Source: Spirochaetales bacterium (lineage in GTDB: Bacteria > Spirochaetota > Spirochaetia > SZUA-6 > JAFGRV01). From it: 35,248 bases of DNA. This document shows, one piece after another, positions 17,509-26,760 of the stretch. The notes under the pieces were generated by a model, which did no database searches, had not been told where the DNA came from, and was given only the letters and a program-made list of their open reading frames with translations. Within the stretch, counting starts at the first letter, position 1; every line of letters starts with the position of its first letter. Where the stretch lies: positions 1 to 35,248 of the forward strand of contig JAFGWI010000327.1 in the NCBI GenBank assembly GCA_016937215.1, written 5' to 3'. The position numbers and the translations under genes are program-made.

Positions 17509-17823
17509 ATGGTTGAACTTGCTGAAAACCAGATAGCGGAGAAACCAGAGGGACTACAAAGAAAAGTATTCTGCGCCAACTGCATGCATTGCAAACTTGT
17601 CCGTATTGCAACTGAAACCCAGGGAAAATATCAATTGCGAGTCAAATGCGATGCCGGTAAATGGAGAAAAAAGTTGGGGGAAGAAAAACTTCACAAATAC
17701 TTTACAGTGGCCCGCCGCAGTATTGATCTCTGTGAGTCCTATGTATCCATGGGCTCGGAGCGGGAATTTTTAAAGGATTTGAAGAAAACCCTGCCAATCA
17801 GAGATGAGGAGTACACCTATTAA
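17509..17823 (+). CDS. Small cysteine-rich protein, possible metal-binding
   Basis: A 104-residue cytoplasmic protein without signal peptide. Five cysteines sit at 22, 25, 28, 47 and 75: C-ANC-MHC, then RVKCDAGKW and IDLCESY. The first three and Cys47 look like a zinc-ribbon or iron-sulphur set. The middle, KKLGEEKLHKYFTVARRS, is strongly basic. I recall similar short proteins (FCANC.HC ... KLGEEKL.KYFTVARR) in spirochaetes, with no assigned function; this recollection is not verified. It has an excellent promoter and ribosome site. The next gene starts inside its last codons, in another frame. The two are therefore probably translated together. Confidence 0.85.
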   Translation: MVELAENQIAEKPEGLQRKVFCANCMHCKLVRIATETQGKYQLRVKCDAGKWRKKLGEEKLHKYFTVARRSIDLCESYVSMGSEREFLKDLKKTLPIRDEEYTY

Positions 17824-18202
17824 AGCCATTCGAATTATTTTTTATTTGTTTTTGTTACTTTTTATGTTGTGGTCATGCGCAAGCACTGTTGATCCCCACA
17901 GTCCGGACCTGGAAAAAGTTGAATACTTTCAACTTTCCTATGAAGCTCTTGATAATAATAATTACGATTTAGCCATTTCTTATTACCAAGCCTTTAAGGA
18001 GAAGTTTCCTGAGGATATAGACGGAAACACCTGGGCAGACTATGAAATTGCTTTTATCTATCATAAAAAAGGCGACAACAGTAAAAGTCTGGAACTCTTT
18101 CAAGCCCTCTTGGCTAAATACGAAGAAGCGCCGGCAGATTCCATGCCCCAGGGGCCCAAAGTATTGGCCCAAAAAGTAATGGAAAAAATCAACCAGGAAT
18201 AA
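17804..18202 (+). CDS. TPR-containing lipoprotein
   Basis: A 132-residue product with a hydrophobic N-terminus (residues 8-24) ending in a lipobox-like MLWSC, so Cys25 is probably lipidated. Residues 45-105 contain about two tetratricopeptide-like helical hairpins (YEALDNNNYDLAISYYQAFKEKFP and ADYEIAFIYHKKGDNSKSLELFQALLAKY). This suggests a protein-interaction role at the cell envelope, similar in outline to YbgF/BamD-type helpers but much smaller. It overlaps the preceding gene by 20 bases. ATG is chosen because GAGATGAGGAG leaves little choice, and the ribosome site is weak, consistent with coupling. Confidence 0.8.
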   Translation: MRSTPIKAIRIIFYLFLLLFMLWSCASTVDPHSPDLEKVEYFQLSYEALDNNNYDLAISYYQAFKEKFPEDIDGNTWADYEIAFIYHKKGDNSKSLELFQALLAKYEEAPADSMPQGPKVLAQKVMEKINQE

Positions 18203-18492
18203 ACCGGAGATCAAGGCCCTTTTATTGATCATACACTCTATGACCACTTGCTTCCAGAAAGCCAGTCAGGTATTTAATCCGGCTAGATAACGAGGCAAAA
18301 TGAAATTCGTCCTGTGAATCACTAAAAGGACCTTGAAAAACCCGAAAAACACATCTTCCCTCAGGATTTTTAAAAAAACAACTTTCCACTGATTTTACAT
18401 TTTTTTTACAACTTTTTACCTCACCATGACAACGACAAAATAAAATTAAGCTATGTTTTCATTGTAAGCACCAAATTATCAGGAGGAAAACA

Positions 18493-19599
18493 ATGAAAAC
18501 CATTAAAACCATTTTGATACTAATGACCCTGCTTTTAAGCGCCACCGCACTTTTCAGCCAAAACCGCTCCACCATCCAGCTAGCCATTCTGCTGGACACT
18601 TCCAATTCCATGGACGGCCTCATCAATCAGGCCAAAAGCAATCTGTGGAAAATCATCAACAAATTCGCGGCAGCCAAACGAGAAGGCCAGGCAGCCCGAC
18701 TCGAAGTGGCTCTTTATGAATACGGCAACGACTGGCTGTCAGCAAAAAGCGGCTACATACGAAAGGTCTTGACCTTTACCGAAGACCTCGACGGGCTTTC
18801 CGAAGAACTCTTTCGCCTGGAAACCAATGGAGGCGAAGAATACTGCGGCATGGTTATTCAGCAGGCCATGGCCGAACTTCCCTGGAGCAATCACCAGCGG
18901 GACATGAAAGTTATTTATATTGCCGGAAACGAAGGCTTTAACCAGGGCCCCATGAATTTCCGTGATGTCTGCCAATGGGCTGATAAAAAAAGCATCAAAA
19001 TCAACACCATTTACTGCGGCGACTATAACGGAGGCATCTCGGGCTTGTGGAAAGAAGGCGCCCTTATTGGCGGCGGAAAATACATGAACATCAATCAGGA
19101 CATGGAAATCCGCCATTACGATACCCCCTACGACGACCGCATTCTTGAACTCAACCTCAAACTCAACAACACCTACATCCCCTATGGCCATGAAGGAAAA
19201 AAATTCAAGGAAAGGCAGGAAGCTCAGGACGCCAATGCCATGTCCATAGACAAAAGCGTCCTATCTGAACGGGCCGCTGCCAAATCCACTGGAAAATATT
19301 CCAACTCACAATGGGACATCCTTGACGGCATCACCACCGGCGCCATTGATCTGGAAAATCTGGATAAAGAAGCCCTGCCAGCTGAAATGGCAGAGATGAC
19401 CACATCAGAGCAAAAAGCCTATATTCAGGAAATGAGTGCCCAACGAAAAAAAATCCAGGAGGAAATCGCCGATCTTTCAAGCAAACGGGACCAGTATATT
19501 GCCAAACTTGAAAAAGAAAACAGCAATGAATCCAGCCTGGACAAAGCCATTATCGACAGTGTTGTAGACCTGGGCACAAAAATGGGTTTTGATTTTTAA
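18493..19599 (+). CDS. Secreted von Willebrand factor A domain protein
   Basis: A 368-residue exported protein with a signal peptide through about residue 22 (LLLSATALFS). A VWA domain follows, with the metal-ion site DTSNS at 35-39, ETNGGEEYCG carrying the usual threonine near 113, and IYIAGNEGFNQG near 142, where most family members have a conserved Asp. It thus coordinates a divalent ion and probably binds a protein partner. The C-terminal third is a charged coiled coil (about 300-350, AYIQEMSAQRKKIQEEIADLSSKRDQYIAKLEKEN). AGGAGG precedes the ATG and a strong terminator follows. Function is unknown. It is not next to the MoxR-type ATPase often paired with VWA proteins. Confidence 0.88.
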   Translation: MKTIKTILILMTLLLSATALFSQNRSTIQLAILLDTSNSMDGLINQAKSNLWKIINKFAAAKREGQAARLEVALYEYGNDWLSAKSGYIRKVLTFTEDLDGLSEELFRLETNGGEEYCGMVIQQAMAELPWSNHQRDMKVIYIAGNEGFNQGPMNFRDVCQWADKKSIKINTIYCGDYNGGISGLWKEGALIGGGKYMNINQDMEIRHYDTPYDDRILELNLKLNNTYIPYGHEGKKFKERQEAQDANAMSIDKSVLSERAAAKSTGKYSNSQWDILDGITTGAIDLENLDKEALPAEMAEMTTSEQKAYIQEMSAQRKKIQEEIADLSSKRDQYIAKLEKENSNESSLDKAIIDSVVDLGTKMGFDF

Positions 19600-19624
19600 G
19601 ATTCAAGCCCAAAGGATAAAACAC

Positions 19625-19662
19625 AAAAGCCGCTATTCATCAGGAATGGCGGCTTTTTTTTT
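19625..19662 (+). terminator. Rho-independent terminator of the VWA gene
   Basis: AAAAGCCGCTATTC, 5-base loop, GAATGGCGGCTTTT and a run of about nine T. It starts 26 bases after the VWA stop. Confidence 0.9.
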
Positions 19663-19666
19663 ACCT

Positions 19667-19858
19667 GGGCGTTTCCCCCTGGCAAGCATTTTTAAATACA
19701 GCTACTGATCATAACAGGCCTGCCAGGGGGTCGGGCTTTCCGCTTAAACTCCTCGCCTGCCCCGGCCATTTAAAAGAACAAAAAACTCAAACATCAAATT
19801 GTATCACCCCTCTTTTCAAGCCAGGCAGGCTGCGGGGTAACGCTCCAATCCCTAACGC
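19667..19858 (+). repeat. Intergenic repeat family, copy C
   Basis: GGGCGTTT (19667-19674), then CCCCCTGGCA (19675-19684) paired with TGCCAGGGGG (19721-19730). CGGGCTTTCCGC follows (19732-19743). After about 97 bases comes the tail CGCTCCAATCCCTAACGC (19841-19858). A second stem pairs GCCTGCC (from 19755) with GGCAGGC (19824-19830). The stretch 19600-20203 holds no gene. The element fills a third of it, and the rest is featureless AT-rich sequence. Confidence 0.75.
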
Positions 19859-20203
19859 GAAAACAGGCGGTTAAAATAAATCAAAACCAAGAACTCTCAG
19901 TGCAAGCCTTTTTGATTCAAAACAAATATTCTCATTTTTGATGCACCCTAGAGCTTTTCCCCATTGCTTAAAAGCCTGAAACAGGCTATATTCCATTATC
20001 AACAAAAATACCCCATTCTTTTCCTGTTATTTTTATTGAAAGGGCTCATTGCTAAAATTCTCATATTTGCATTTAGCAAGCAACAGTAAATTAACCACTT
20101 ATTATTCGGTAATAAGATAATTTATCGGCGATTCTCATGATTCTTGCAAAACCTCTGTTTTACAAGAACATCGAACAATATATTTTTCACAAAGAGGTTT
20201 ATT

Positions 20204-20401
20204 ATGGACGGAACAAGACGCTCAAACATCACTACAGGGACCAATGTCGCCATTGTCACAAAGGCTAATCAGAAAAGCGGAGAACTCACCAGCGGCGAAG
20301 TGGAAAGTATTCTTACAAAAAGCGAGACCCATCCCCATGGCATTAAGGTCAAATTAAAAAGCGGTGAAATCGGCCGTGTTAAAATCATCGCGCCTCACTG
20401 A
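20204..20401 (+). CDS. YwbE family protein
   Basis: A 65-residue cytoplasmic protein of the YwbE/DUF2196 family: RSNITTGTNVAIVTKANQKSGELTSGEV..., then HPHGIKVKLKSGEIGRVKII. It is a small beta-rich fold, strongly conserved but without a known function. The start at 20204 is preceded by AGAGG, and a further 20 upstream codons are open but not protein-like. It stands alone and is convergent with the M20 peptidase gene. Confidence 0.88.
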   Translation: MDGTRRSNITTGTNVAIVTKANQKSGELTSGEVESILTKSETHPHGIKVKLKSGEIGRVKIIAPH

Positions 20402-20466
20402 TAAGCTTTTTACACAAGCTTGGAAAACAAAGCTGTTGTCTAAAAACGCTGTGTCACAACACCTTG

Positions 20467-20500
20467 CACCCCAATATACTGAGTCGCGGCAATTGGGGTG
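20467..20500. terminator. Inverted repeat between convergent genes
   Basis: CACCCCAAT (20467-20475) and ATTGGGGTG (20492-20500), 16-base loop, between the ends of the YwbE and M20 genes. There is no T-run on either side, so a bidirectional-terminator role is possible but weakly supported. Confidence 0.4.
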
Positions 20501-20532
20501 TCAGCCGCACGAGAGTTTCTGCTCCCGGGAAT

Positions 20533-21876
20533 TTACCAGGTAATTTTCTGATAAAAAACAGAAGGCACACGGTAGAAATAATTCACAGCCATGGCCAGGC
20601 TGTCAATGCTGATGCGTTCATCCCGGCCATGGAGCATCTCCACATAGCGTTCCAGTGTCATGTTCTGGTCGTAAAGGGAAAAACCATAAACCCTGGTGCC
20701 CCTCATGCGAAAAAAACGCGCGTCGGTGACTCCTGAAAAAAGCATAGGCACATCGCGGCAGTCAGGATAAATCGACTGCATTACATCGATTGAGGCTTCA
20801 TAAAGGGGGGTGTCCGTTTCACTGACATTGGCGGGAAAATAATCCAGCACTTCAACAGAGAACTGTCCATCAATGATTTTCAGCTCTTTCTCAAGCCAGG
20901 CCACAACCGATTCAATGGTTTGTCCAGGAAGAATGCGGATATCCAGCTCTATAATCCCCTGGTCAGGTATAATATTGATTTTTTGCCCCACCTTAATAAT
21001 GTTGGGACTTAGGGTGGTGTGGGAAATCGCGTGAAGATAACGTGCCAACCCTGGCGAGATCCGCTGAATGCGTTTCAAACCAAGTTTAAATAAAAGCGGG
21101 GTTTTCAGCATTAATTTTGTCAACCAGGAATAGGGCAAGGATTTTATTGTGCTTTTAAAAAGCCCGGAAAGCTCAAGGCGGTTTCCGGCCTTGGCTAATT
21201 TTGCCAGGGCCCTGCTGAGTTTTACAGCCGCGTTATCGCTAAAATAGGGCAAACTACCATGGCCGGCAGTGCCTTTGGCAGAAATGCGCGTCCAGGCCAG
21301 ACCTTTTTCTCCCACTGTCATGTTAAGCGCGCGTTTACCCTTATGCTTGATGAAAAAGCCACCAGCTTCTGTGACCATGTAATCGCATTTTATTTTTTCC
21401 CAATGCTTTTCTACCAGCCAACGCGCCCCGTGGCGGCCGGAAGACTCCTCGTCAGCAGTGGCCAGAAAAATAAAATCACCGGCAAGCTGTTTTTGCTCTT
21501 TCACAATTTCCACAAAGGCAACAGCCGAAGCCGCGGCAATACCCAGCATATCCTGAGCTCCCCGACCCCAAATATAGCCGCCCCTTTCCTCGGCGCCAAA
21601 GGGATTACAACTCCAGTCATCCTCATTAGCTGGCACCACATCAAGATGGCACATGAACATCAAAGAAGGAGCAGTCCGGCTTTTACCGGGAATTCTGGCA
21701 AGAAAATTGGAGCGGTTTTTCTCCTTCTCAAGAATTTCACCCTTAATGCCGTTTTTCTCAAAATACTCCTTTAAAAGCAGAGCATTCCGGATTTCCTGAC
21801 CAGATTCAAGCGTTCCGTCATTCACGCAGGCATTTTGAATCATTTGTTTTAATAGTGTAACAACCTGTTTTTCCAC
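20533..21876 (-). CDS. M20/M25/M40 family metallopeptidase
   Basis: Cytoplasmic zinc-dependent peptidase or deacylase of 447 residues. First metal ligands are His77 and catalytic Asp79 (MFMCHLDVVP), then GRGAQDM with Asp109 and DEESSG with Glu143/Glu144, and GTAGHGSLP in the dimerisation domain near 205. The closest relatives I recall are carboxypeptidase PM20D1-like and acetylornithine deacetylase/succinyl-diaminopimelate desuccinylase-like proteins. The size and the WSCNPFGAEE stretch favour the former, but the substrate cannot be read from sequence. The start is GTG (21874-21876) preceded by GGATAGGTC. No amino-acid biosynthesis genes flank it. Confidence 0.88.
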   Translation of the reverse strand: MEKQVVTLLKQMIQNACVNDGTLESGQEIRNALLLKEYFEKNGIKGEILEKEKNRSNFLARIPGKSRTAPSLMFMCHLDVVPANEDDWSCNPFGAEERGGYIWGRGAQDMLGIAAASAVAFVEIVKEQKQLAGDFIFLATADEESSGRHGARWLVEKHWEKIKCDYMVTEAGGFFIKHKGKRALNMTVGEKGLAWTRISAKGTAGHGSLPYFSDNAAVKLSRALAKLAKAGNRLELSGLFKSTIKSLPYSWLTKLMLKTPLLFKLGLKRIQRISPGLARYLHAISHTTLSPNIIKVGQKINIIPDQGIIELDIRILPGQTIESVVAWLEKELKIIDGQFSVEVLDYFPANVSETDTPLYEASIDVMQSIYPDCRDVPMLFSGVTDARFFRMRGTRVYGFSLYDQNMTLERYVEMLHGRDERISIDSLAMAVNYFYRVPSVFYQKITW

Positions 21877-22605
21877 TGACCTATCCTAATCATTCTCTGA
21901 GCTATCCGGCTATTTTACTTCCTGGTAAGAAATTTGTCGCGCAAGCTCAAAACACAAGAGTGTTGAGACCTATTTAGTCTGTTTCAATAGTTGACACTCC
22001 CATATAGGGTGTCAATAATATTAATCCTTACTTTGCGCAACAAACCCTACAAAACAAAAAATGGGCTTCTCAGAGTACCCTTCCAAACAAACTCTAAATT
22101 AAATCATGAAAAATGTCAAAAGAAAGTACCTGGTCTTTTCTACTTGTTGCCGAGGTTGTTGCATAACCTCAAAATTCAAAATTGTTGTTGATGAATATAT
22201 TGCCAAAATTCTTTAAGTACCATAGGCCATTTGAAATGCCCATAATTATGGTTACGCAACATTTTCTTCCCTTATCATACTGTTATCATACTGTGAACTG
22301 AAACTATCAACAGAACAGACGCTTACGATTCCCAGTAAGCTTTTGCTTTTTTTTTCAAAAACCAAAAATCATTATCGCCTACTTTGTAAATCGATAAACT
22401 TGTTACCGGAAATTGCAGTCTTGTAATAATTTTTATATTCAATATAATAGAATTTGAAATATTATTAAGAGTTTGCATTTCATCAAATATGCGCGAACAA
22501 TTTTCTTTCCATGATGCAAACATCAAATTTAATAAGTGGAAAAAGAATGATGAAAAGATTCAGCGATATTGAATCGCCATCGGTTTTCATGACAAAATAG
22601 GATAA
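21877..22605. other. Long intergenic region, no gene called
   Basis: Contains the TTGACAC palindrome (21991-22015) and a hairpin GAGGTT-N7-AACCTC (22152-22170). The hairpin core TTGTTGCATA also occurs near 2838. It also holds a 67-codon minus-strand frame (22323-22526) without a ribosome site. The two flanking genes diverge, so both promoters should be here. Possible remnants of a lost element. Confidence 0.4.
21991..22015. promoter_or_regulatory. Operator-like palindrome TTGACAC-N11-GTGTCAA
   Basis: The palindrome reads TTGACACtCC, a central CATATA, then GGGTGTCAA. On the minus strand its TTGACA could serve as the -35 element for the M20 peptidase gene, whose GTG start is about 115 bases away. 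The symmetry suggests a repressor or activator site. No regulator gene is adjacent. Confidence 0.4.
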
Positions 22606-22611
22606 TTGCTT

Positions 22612-25600
22612 TTGACAAATAAAACATCTTCATCCAAATTCAAGGACTCGGAAAACAACGATTTTGAAATCATTCAAGGCATAGCCCCCATTCTTCAATT
22701 ACTGAACAAGCATACCGAATCCAACATGGCTTGCTACAAGCCTACCACCCTTTTCAGACGAATCCAAAGACGCATGGGCCTCTGGCACATTGACAATTTA
22801 AAGGAATGCGAGGACTTTCTTAAGGCAAATCCTGATCAGCTTGAAATTTTATACAAAGATATCATGATAGGGGTAACCCAGTTTTTCAGAGAACCCGATT
22901 TATGGAATTATGTTGAAAAACAGCTTGTTCCCCGCTTTCTGAGGAATATAAACCCGGGCTATAACTTTCGCATCTGGGTGCCCGGTTGCTCCAGCGGCGA
23001 GGAAGCGATTACCATTGCCATGGTTATGGACCATATCATCATGAAGCTTGGCTTAGAAATGGATTATATCATTTTTGCCACAGACATCGATAAAAACGCC
23101 TTGAGTATTGGAAAATCAGGAATCTTTCCAATTTCAAAAATGAAACATGTGCCGGATCATTACAGAAGGCTTTATTTTACCGAGTATTCAGAGCAGTGTC
23201 AGTTAAAACAATCAATTCAACGACGCATACATTTTATTGAGCATAATTTTATCGAGAATGTTCCCTTTTCCAATATTGATATTATTTCCTGCCGGAACCT
23301 GTTTATTTATCTTAAGGTCAATATTCAGAAACATATATTAAAGCATTTTCATTTTTCCCTAAAACCCATGGGCTTTCTGATTCTGGGAAATTCCGAAACC
23401 ATAGGTCAGGAAAACCCTCTTTACAAGATAATCAATCAGAATTACCGCGTCTATCAAAAAACGCCTCAACTCTGTTATTACGATTTTGATTTTTCAGTTT
23501 CAAATCTATTAAAAAAACAAAAGCCAAGTAAGGAGAAAACAATGTCCCCTTCATTCCATAGCCAGATTTCAAAAATTGCCCAGCAGACTCTGTTAAAAGC
23601 CTATGCTCCTGCATCAGTGGTGGTTAACAACAAACAGGAAATTCTTTATTTTTACGGCCCCACTGAAAAATACTTGAACCTTCCCAATGGAGCACCTCAG
23701 CTTAATCTATATAATATCGCTAAATCTGGCTTACGTTTTAAATTAAAAAACGCCTTGAACGAAGCTATTTCTCAGAAAACAAGCATTAAAGAAAAGGATG
23801 TTCAGCTGAAGCGGGGCGATAATTATGTACCCATTGAATTTTCAATTATTCCTTTTCACCACCCTGTAGAAAGGGAATTGCTTTTTCTCATATCCTTTAA
23901 CGATCAAAGCCTTTATCATCCCTCTATTGAAGCCCCTGCTTCAGATCCCAAGGAAAATAATCAAGCCTATATTGCCCAGCTGGAACTTGAACTATTAAGC
24001 GTCAAGGAAGAACTCCAATTCAGCATGGAAGAAATGGAGCGAAAAAACGAAGAGCTCCTGGCTTCAAACGAAGAGATTACCGCGGTTAATGAAGAGCTTC
24101 AGTCCACCAACGAGGAAATCGAGGCTTCCAAGGAAGAGATGAAATCCCTTAACGAGGAACTGAATGCTGTTAACAAGGAATTACAGGAAAAAATTCTGGA
24201 CCTGGAGAAAACCAATAATGACATCATCAATTTCATAAACAGCACCGAAATGGCTACCATCTTTCTTGATAAGGATTTCTGCATCCGCCGCTTCACTCCC
24301 AGCATTACCACATTTTTTAACCTGGTTCAGAACGATATTGGCCGTCCTTTGCAAAATTTCACCCAGCATTTCAGTGACACCGAACTCATGATACAGGCAA
24401 AGGAAGTGATGGAAAATCTTACTCCAATCAGCAAGGAAATCCACACTAGTCAGGACCGATGGTACATCAGGCGTATCCTGCCCTTTAAAACCCAAACCAA
24501 TAAAATCGAAGGCATTATTCTGACTTTTATTGATATTACCAATAGAAAACTGGCAGAAAACGCCTTCAGGGAAAGCGAAGGACGTTTTAGACGAATCACC
24601 GAAAATGCCACTGACATGATTTACCGCATGAGCCTTCCTGAGGGGAAATATGAATATGTAAGCCCCGCTGCCCTGGATATTTCTGGCTATTCCCAGGAAG
24701 ATTTTTATGAAAGCCCCCTATTAATCCAGAAAGCCATTCATCCTGACTGGCAGAATTATATTCGCGCGGAATGGGAAAAATTACTCAGCGGTAAAATGCC
24801 GCCCTATTATGAATATCAGATCATTACAAAAAACGGTGAAACACGCTGGATCCACCAAAAAAATGTGCTCATTCGGGATGATTACGGGAACCCGACTGCC
24901 ATCGAAGGAATTGTCTCAAATATCACCGAAAGAAAACAATCGGAAGTCAAACTCATCGAAAGTGAAAAAAAATATCATTCACTTTACGAATCCATGAATG
25001 AGGGAATGGCTATTCATAAAGTCCATTATAATGAAAATCATGAAATCGTTGATTATGAAATCCTTGATGTCAATTCAGCCTATGAGACTATTCTGGGTCT
25101 TAAAAAAGAAGAGGTTATCAATATTCCGGCATCAAAACTCTACGGAACAGGCGAGCCGCCTTTTCTGGAATACTATGCCAAAGTCGCGGATAGCGGTGAA
25201 CCAAACTATTTTGAAGTTTATTTTCCACCCATGAACAAACATTTTGCCATTTCCGTTTTTACCCCCAAAAAAGACCATTTTGTTACCATATTTTCCGATA
25301 TTTCGGAAAGAAAACGAGTCAGCCAGGAATTAAAAAATCAGAAGGAGTTTTTTGAACACGCCATCAACGCCCAGAATGATACTTTTTTTGTGTTTGACCC
25401 AAAAACCAATCTCCCTGTAATCTGGAACAAAGCCTTTGAAAAAATAAGCGGTTACTCTCCTGAAGAAATAAAAAACATGGAATCCCTCGCGCCCTATTAC
25501 AGCAAAGATGATCTCCAGAGGGTACATGATTTTATTCAGCATTCACTCAAAGGCGACAATAACACCATTACGCTGAATTTGCTTTGCAAAGACAAAACCG

Positions 25601-26760
25601 AAGTACCCTTTGAGTATGCCATTTCGCCTTTTCGTTTTAGCGACCAGAACACCGTGTACCTCATCTCCATCGGCCGTAATATAAGTGATCGCCTAAAGGC
25701 CCAGAATCAGCTGGAAAAAAGCCATCTGCGCTTTAAGAAAATCCTTGATAACAACACCATACCCATGATTGTAACTGACAGTAAATGGAATATCACCCAG
25801 CTCAATCAGCGTTTTATCCAAACCTTTGGATACTCCATGGATGATATTCCTGACACCCTCAGCTGGTTCAAAAACACCTATCCTGAGGCCAGAAAAAAAA
25901 CACTTTCGCTTATCCGCTGGAAAAAGGAATCGGAAAAAGCTTCTAAAAAGTCTCAGCAATTGCCGCCTTTTCATATTGAAATGCTCTGCAAGGATAAAAC
26001 ACAGAAAATTGTCCAGCTTAGTTCTGTGAACATCGCTAATGAGAATATTGTTTCTCTTGTGGATATAACCGATCAGATAAATACCCAGAAAAATCTGGAA
26101 CGGGCACTGACCGAAAAAGAAATACTCCTTAAGGAAATTCACCATCGCGTTAAAAACAATCTTCAAACGGTTTCATCACTTCTGGAGCTCCAGTTATATA
26201 ATGTCAAGGATGATCTCACCATCGACATTCTCAAAGAAAGCATCAACCGGGTCGGTTCCATGGCGGAAATACACAAACAGCTTTATGAATCCGATGATAT
26301 TGCCAATATCGACTTTAACCAGTTTATAAAAACTATTTCACATCAGCTTCTCTATTCTTATCAGAAAAGCGGTATTATCTCAATTGAGTTAGACCTTATC
26401 AAGATAAATATGGACATCAATATTGCTGTTCCCTGCGGCCTGGTTCTCAATGAAATCATGACCAATGCCCTAAAGCATGCCTTTCCTCATCAGAAAAAGG
26501 GGATAATGCGAATTTCTATTACAATAAAGGAGGATTCCTATTACCTGAAGATCAGCGACAATGGCATTGGTATTCCGCCGGAACTGGATACGGAAAACGC
26601 GAAATCCATGGGGCTCACCCTGATCAATCATATCGTAAAAGAACAGCTAAACGGCCAGGTGGAATATGAAAACAATAAGGGGACCCATATCCACATCAAT
26701 TTTCCAGTTAATCCCTATCCTAAAAAAGATAAGGGAACCAAAGTTTCCAGGATGAATTGA
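22612..26760 (+). CDS. CheR-type methyltransferase / multi-PAS / histidine kinase fusion
   Basis: Very large cytoplasmic signalling protein of about 1382 residues with no membrane segment. Domains in order: CheR N-terminal helices and methyltransferase (about 15-285, S-adenosylmethionine site WVPGCSSGEEA near 120, DIISCRNLFIYL near 228); a degenerate PAS-like region (about 320-440); a Glu-rich coiled coil (about 450-535, repeated SNEEI/NEELQSTNEE); a PAS_10-like domain (535-645); four more PAS domains (about 650-780, 783-908, 908-1030, 1033-1160); then a HisKA_2-type phosphoacceptor (KEIHHRVKNNLQ near 1176) with an ATPase domain (NEIMTNALKHAF; DNGIGIP). The CheB domain that often precedes CheR in such fusions is absent. 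Start is TTG: 22612 has AGGA nine bases upstream, and 22606 is also possible. No chemotaxis gene or response regulator is adjacent. Confidence 0.92.
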   Translation: MTNKTSSSKFKDSENNDFEIIQGIAPILQLLNKHTESNMACYKPTTLFRRIQRRMGLWHIDNLKECEDFLKANPDQLEILYKDIMIGVTQFFREPDLWNYVEKQLVPRFLRNINPGYNFRIWVPGCSSGEEAITIAMVMDHIIMKLGLEMDYIIFATDIDKNALSIGKSGIFPISKMKHVPDHYRRLYFTEYSEQCQLKQSIQRRIHFIEHNFIENVPFSNIDIISCRNLFIYLKVNIQKHILKHFHFSLKPMGFLILGNSETIGQENPLYKIINQNYRVYQKTPQLCYYDFDFSVSNLLKKQKPSKEKTMSPSFHSQISKIAQQTLLKAYAPASVVVNNKQEILYFYGPTEKYLNLPNGAPQLNLYNIAKSGLRFKLKNALNEAISQKTSIKEKDVQLKRGDNYVPIEFSIIPFHHPVERELLFLISFNDQSLYHPSIEAPASDPKENNQAYIAQLELELLSVKEELQFSMEEMERKNEELLASNEEITAVNEELQSTNEEIEASKEEMKSLNEELNAVNKELQEKILDLEKTNNDIINFINSTEMATIFLDKDFCIRRFTPSITTFFNLVQNDIGRPLQNFTQHFSDTELMIQAKEVMENLTPISKEIHTSQDRWYIRRILPFKTQTNKIEGIILTFIDITNRKLAENAFRESEGRFRRITENATDMIYRMSLPEGKYEYVSPAALDISGYSQEDFYESPLLIQKAIHPDWQNYIRAEWEKLLSGKMPPYYEYQIITKNGETRWIHQKNVLIRDDYGNPTAIEGIVSNITERKQSEVKLIESEKKYHSLYESMNEGMAIHKVHYNENHEIVDYEILDVNSAYETILGLKKEEVINIPASKLYGTGEPPFLEYYAKVADSGEPNYFEVYFPPMNKHFAISVFTPKKDHFVTIFSDISERKRVSQELKNQKEFFEHAINAQNDTFFVFDPKTNLPVIWNKAFEKISGYSPEEIKNMESLAPYYSKDDLQRVHDFIQHSLKGDNNTITLNLLCKDKTEVPFEYAISPFRFSDQNTVYLISIGRNISDRLKAQNQLEKSHLRFKKILDNNTIPMIVTDSKWNITQLNQRFIQTFGYSMDDIPDTLSWFKNTYPEARKKTLSLIRWKKESEKASKKSQQLPPFHIEMLCKDKTQKIVQLSSVNIANENIVSLVDITDQINTQKNLERALTEKEILLKEIHHRVKNNLQTVSSLLELQLYNVKDDLTIDILKESINRVGSMAEIHKQLYESDDIANIDFNQFIKTISHQLLYSYQKSGIISIELDLIKINMDINIAVPCGLVLNEIMTNALKHAFPHQKKGIMRISITIKEDSYYLKISDNGIGIPPELDTENAKSMGLTLINHIVKEQLNGQVEYENNKGTHIHINFPVNPYPKKDKGTKVSRMN

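Noticed and set aside
22323..22526. 67-codon minus-strand frame
   Set aside because: No ribosome site or promoter. Its C-terminal half looks faintly protein-like, so a gene remnant is possible but not supportable.
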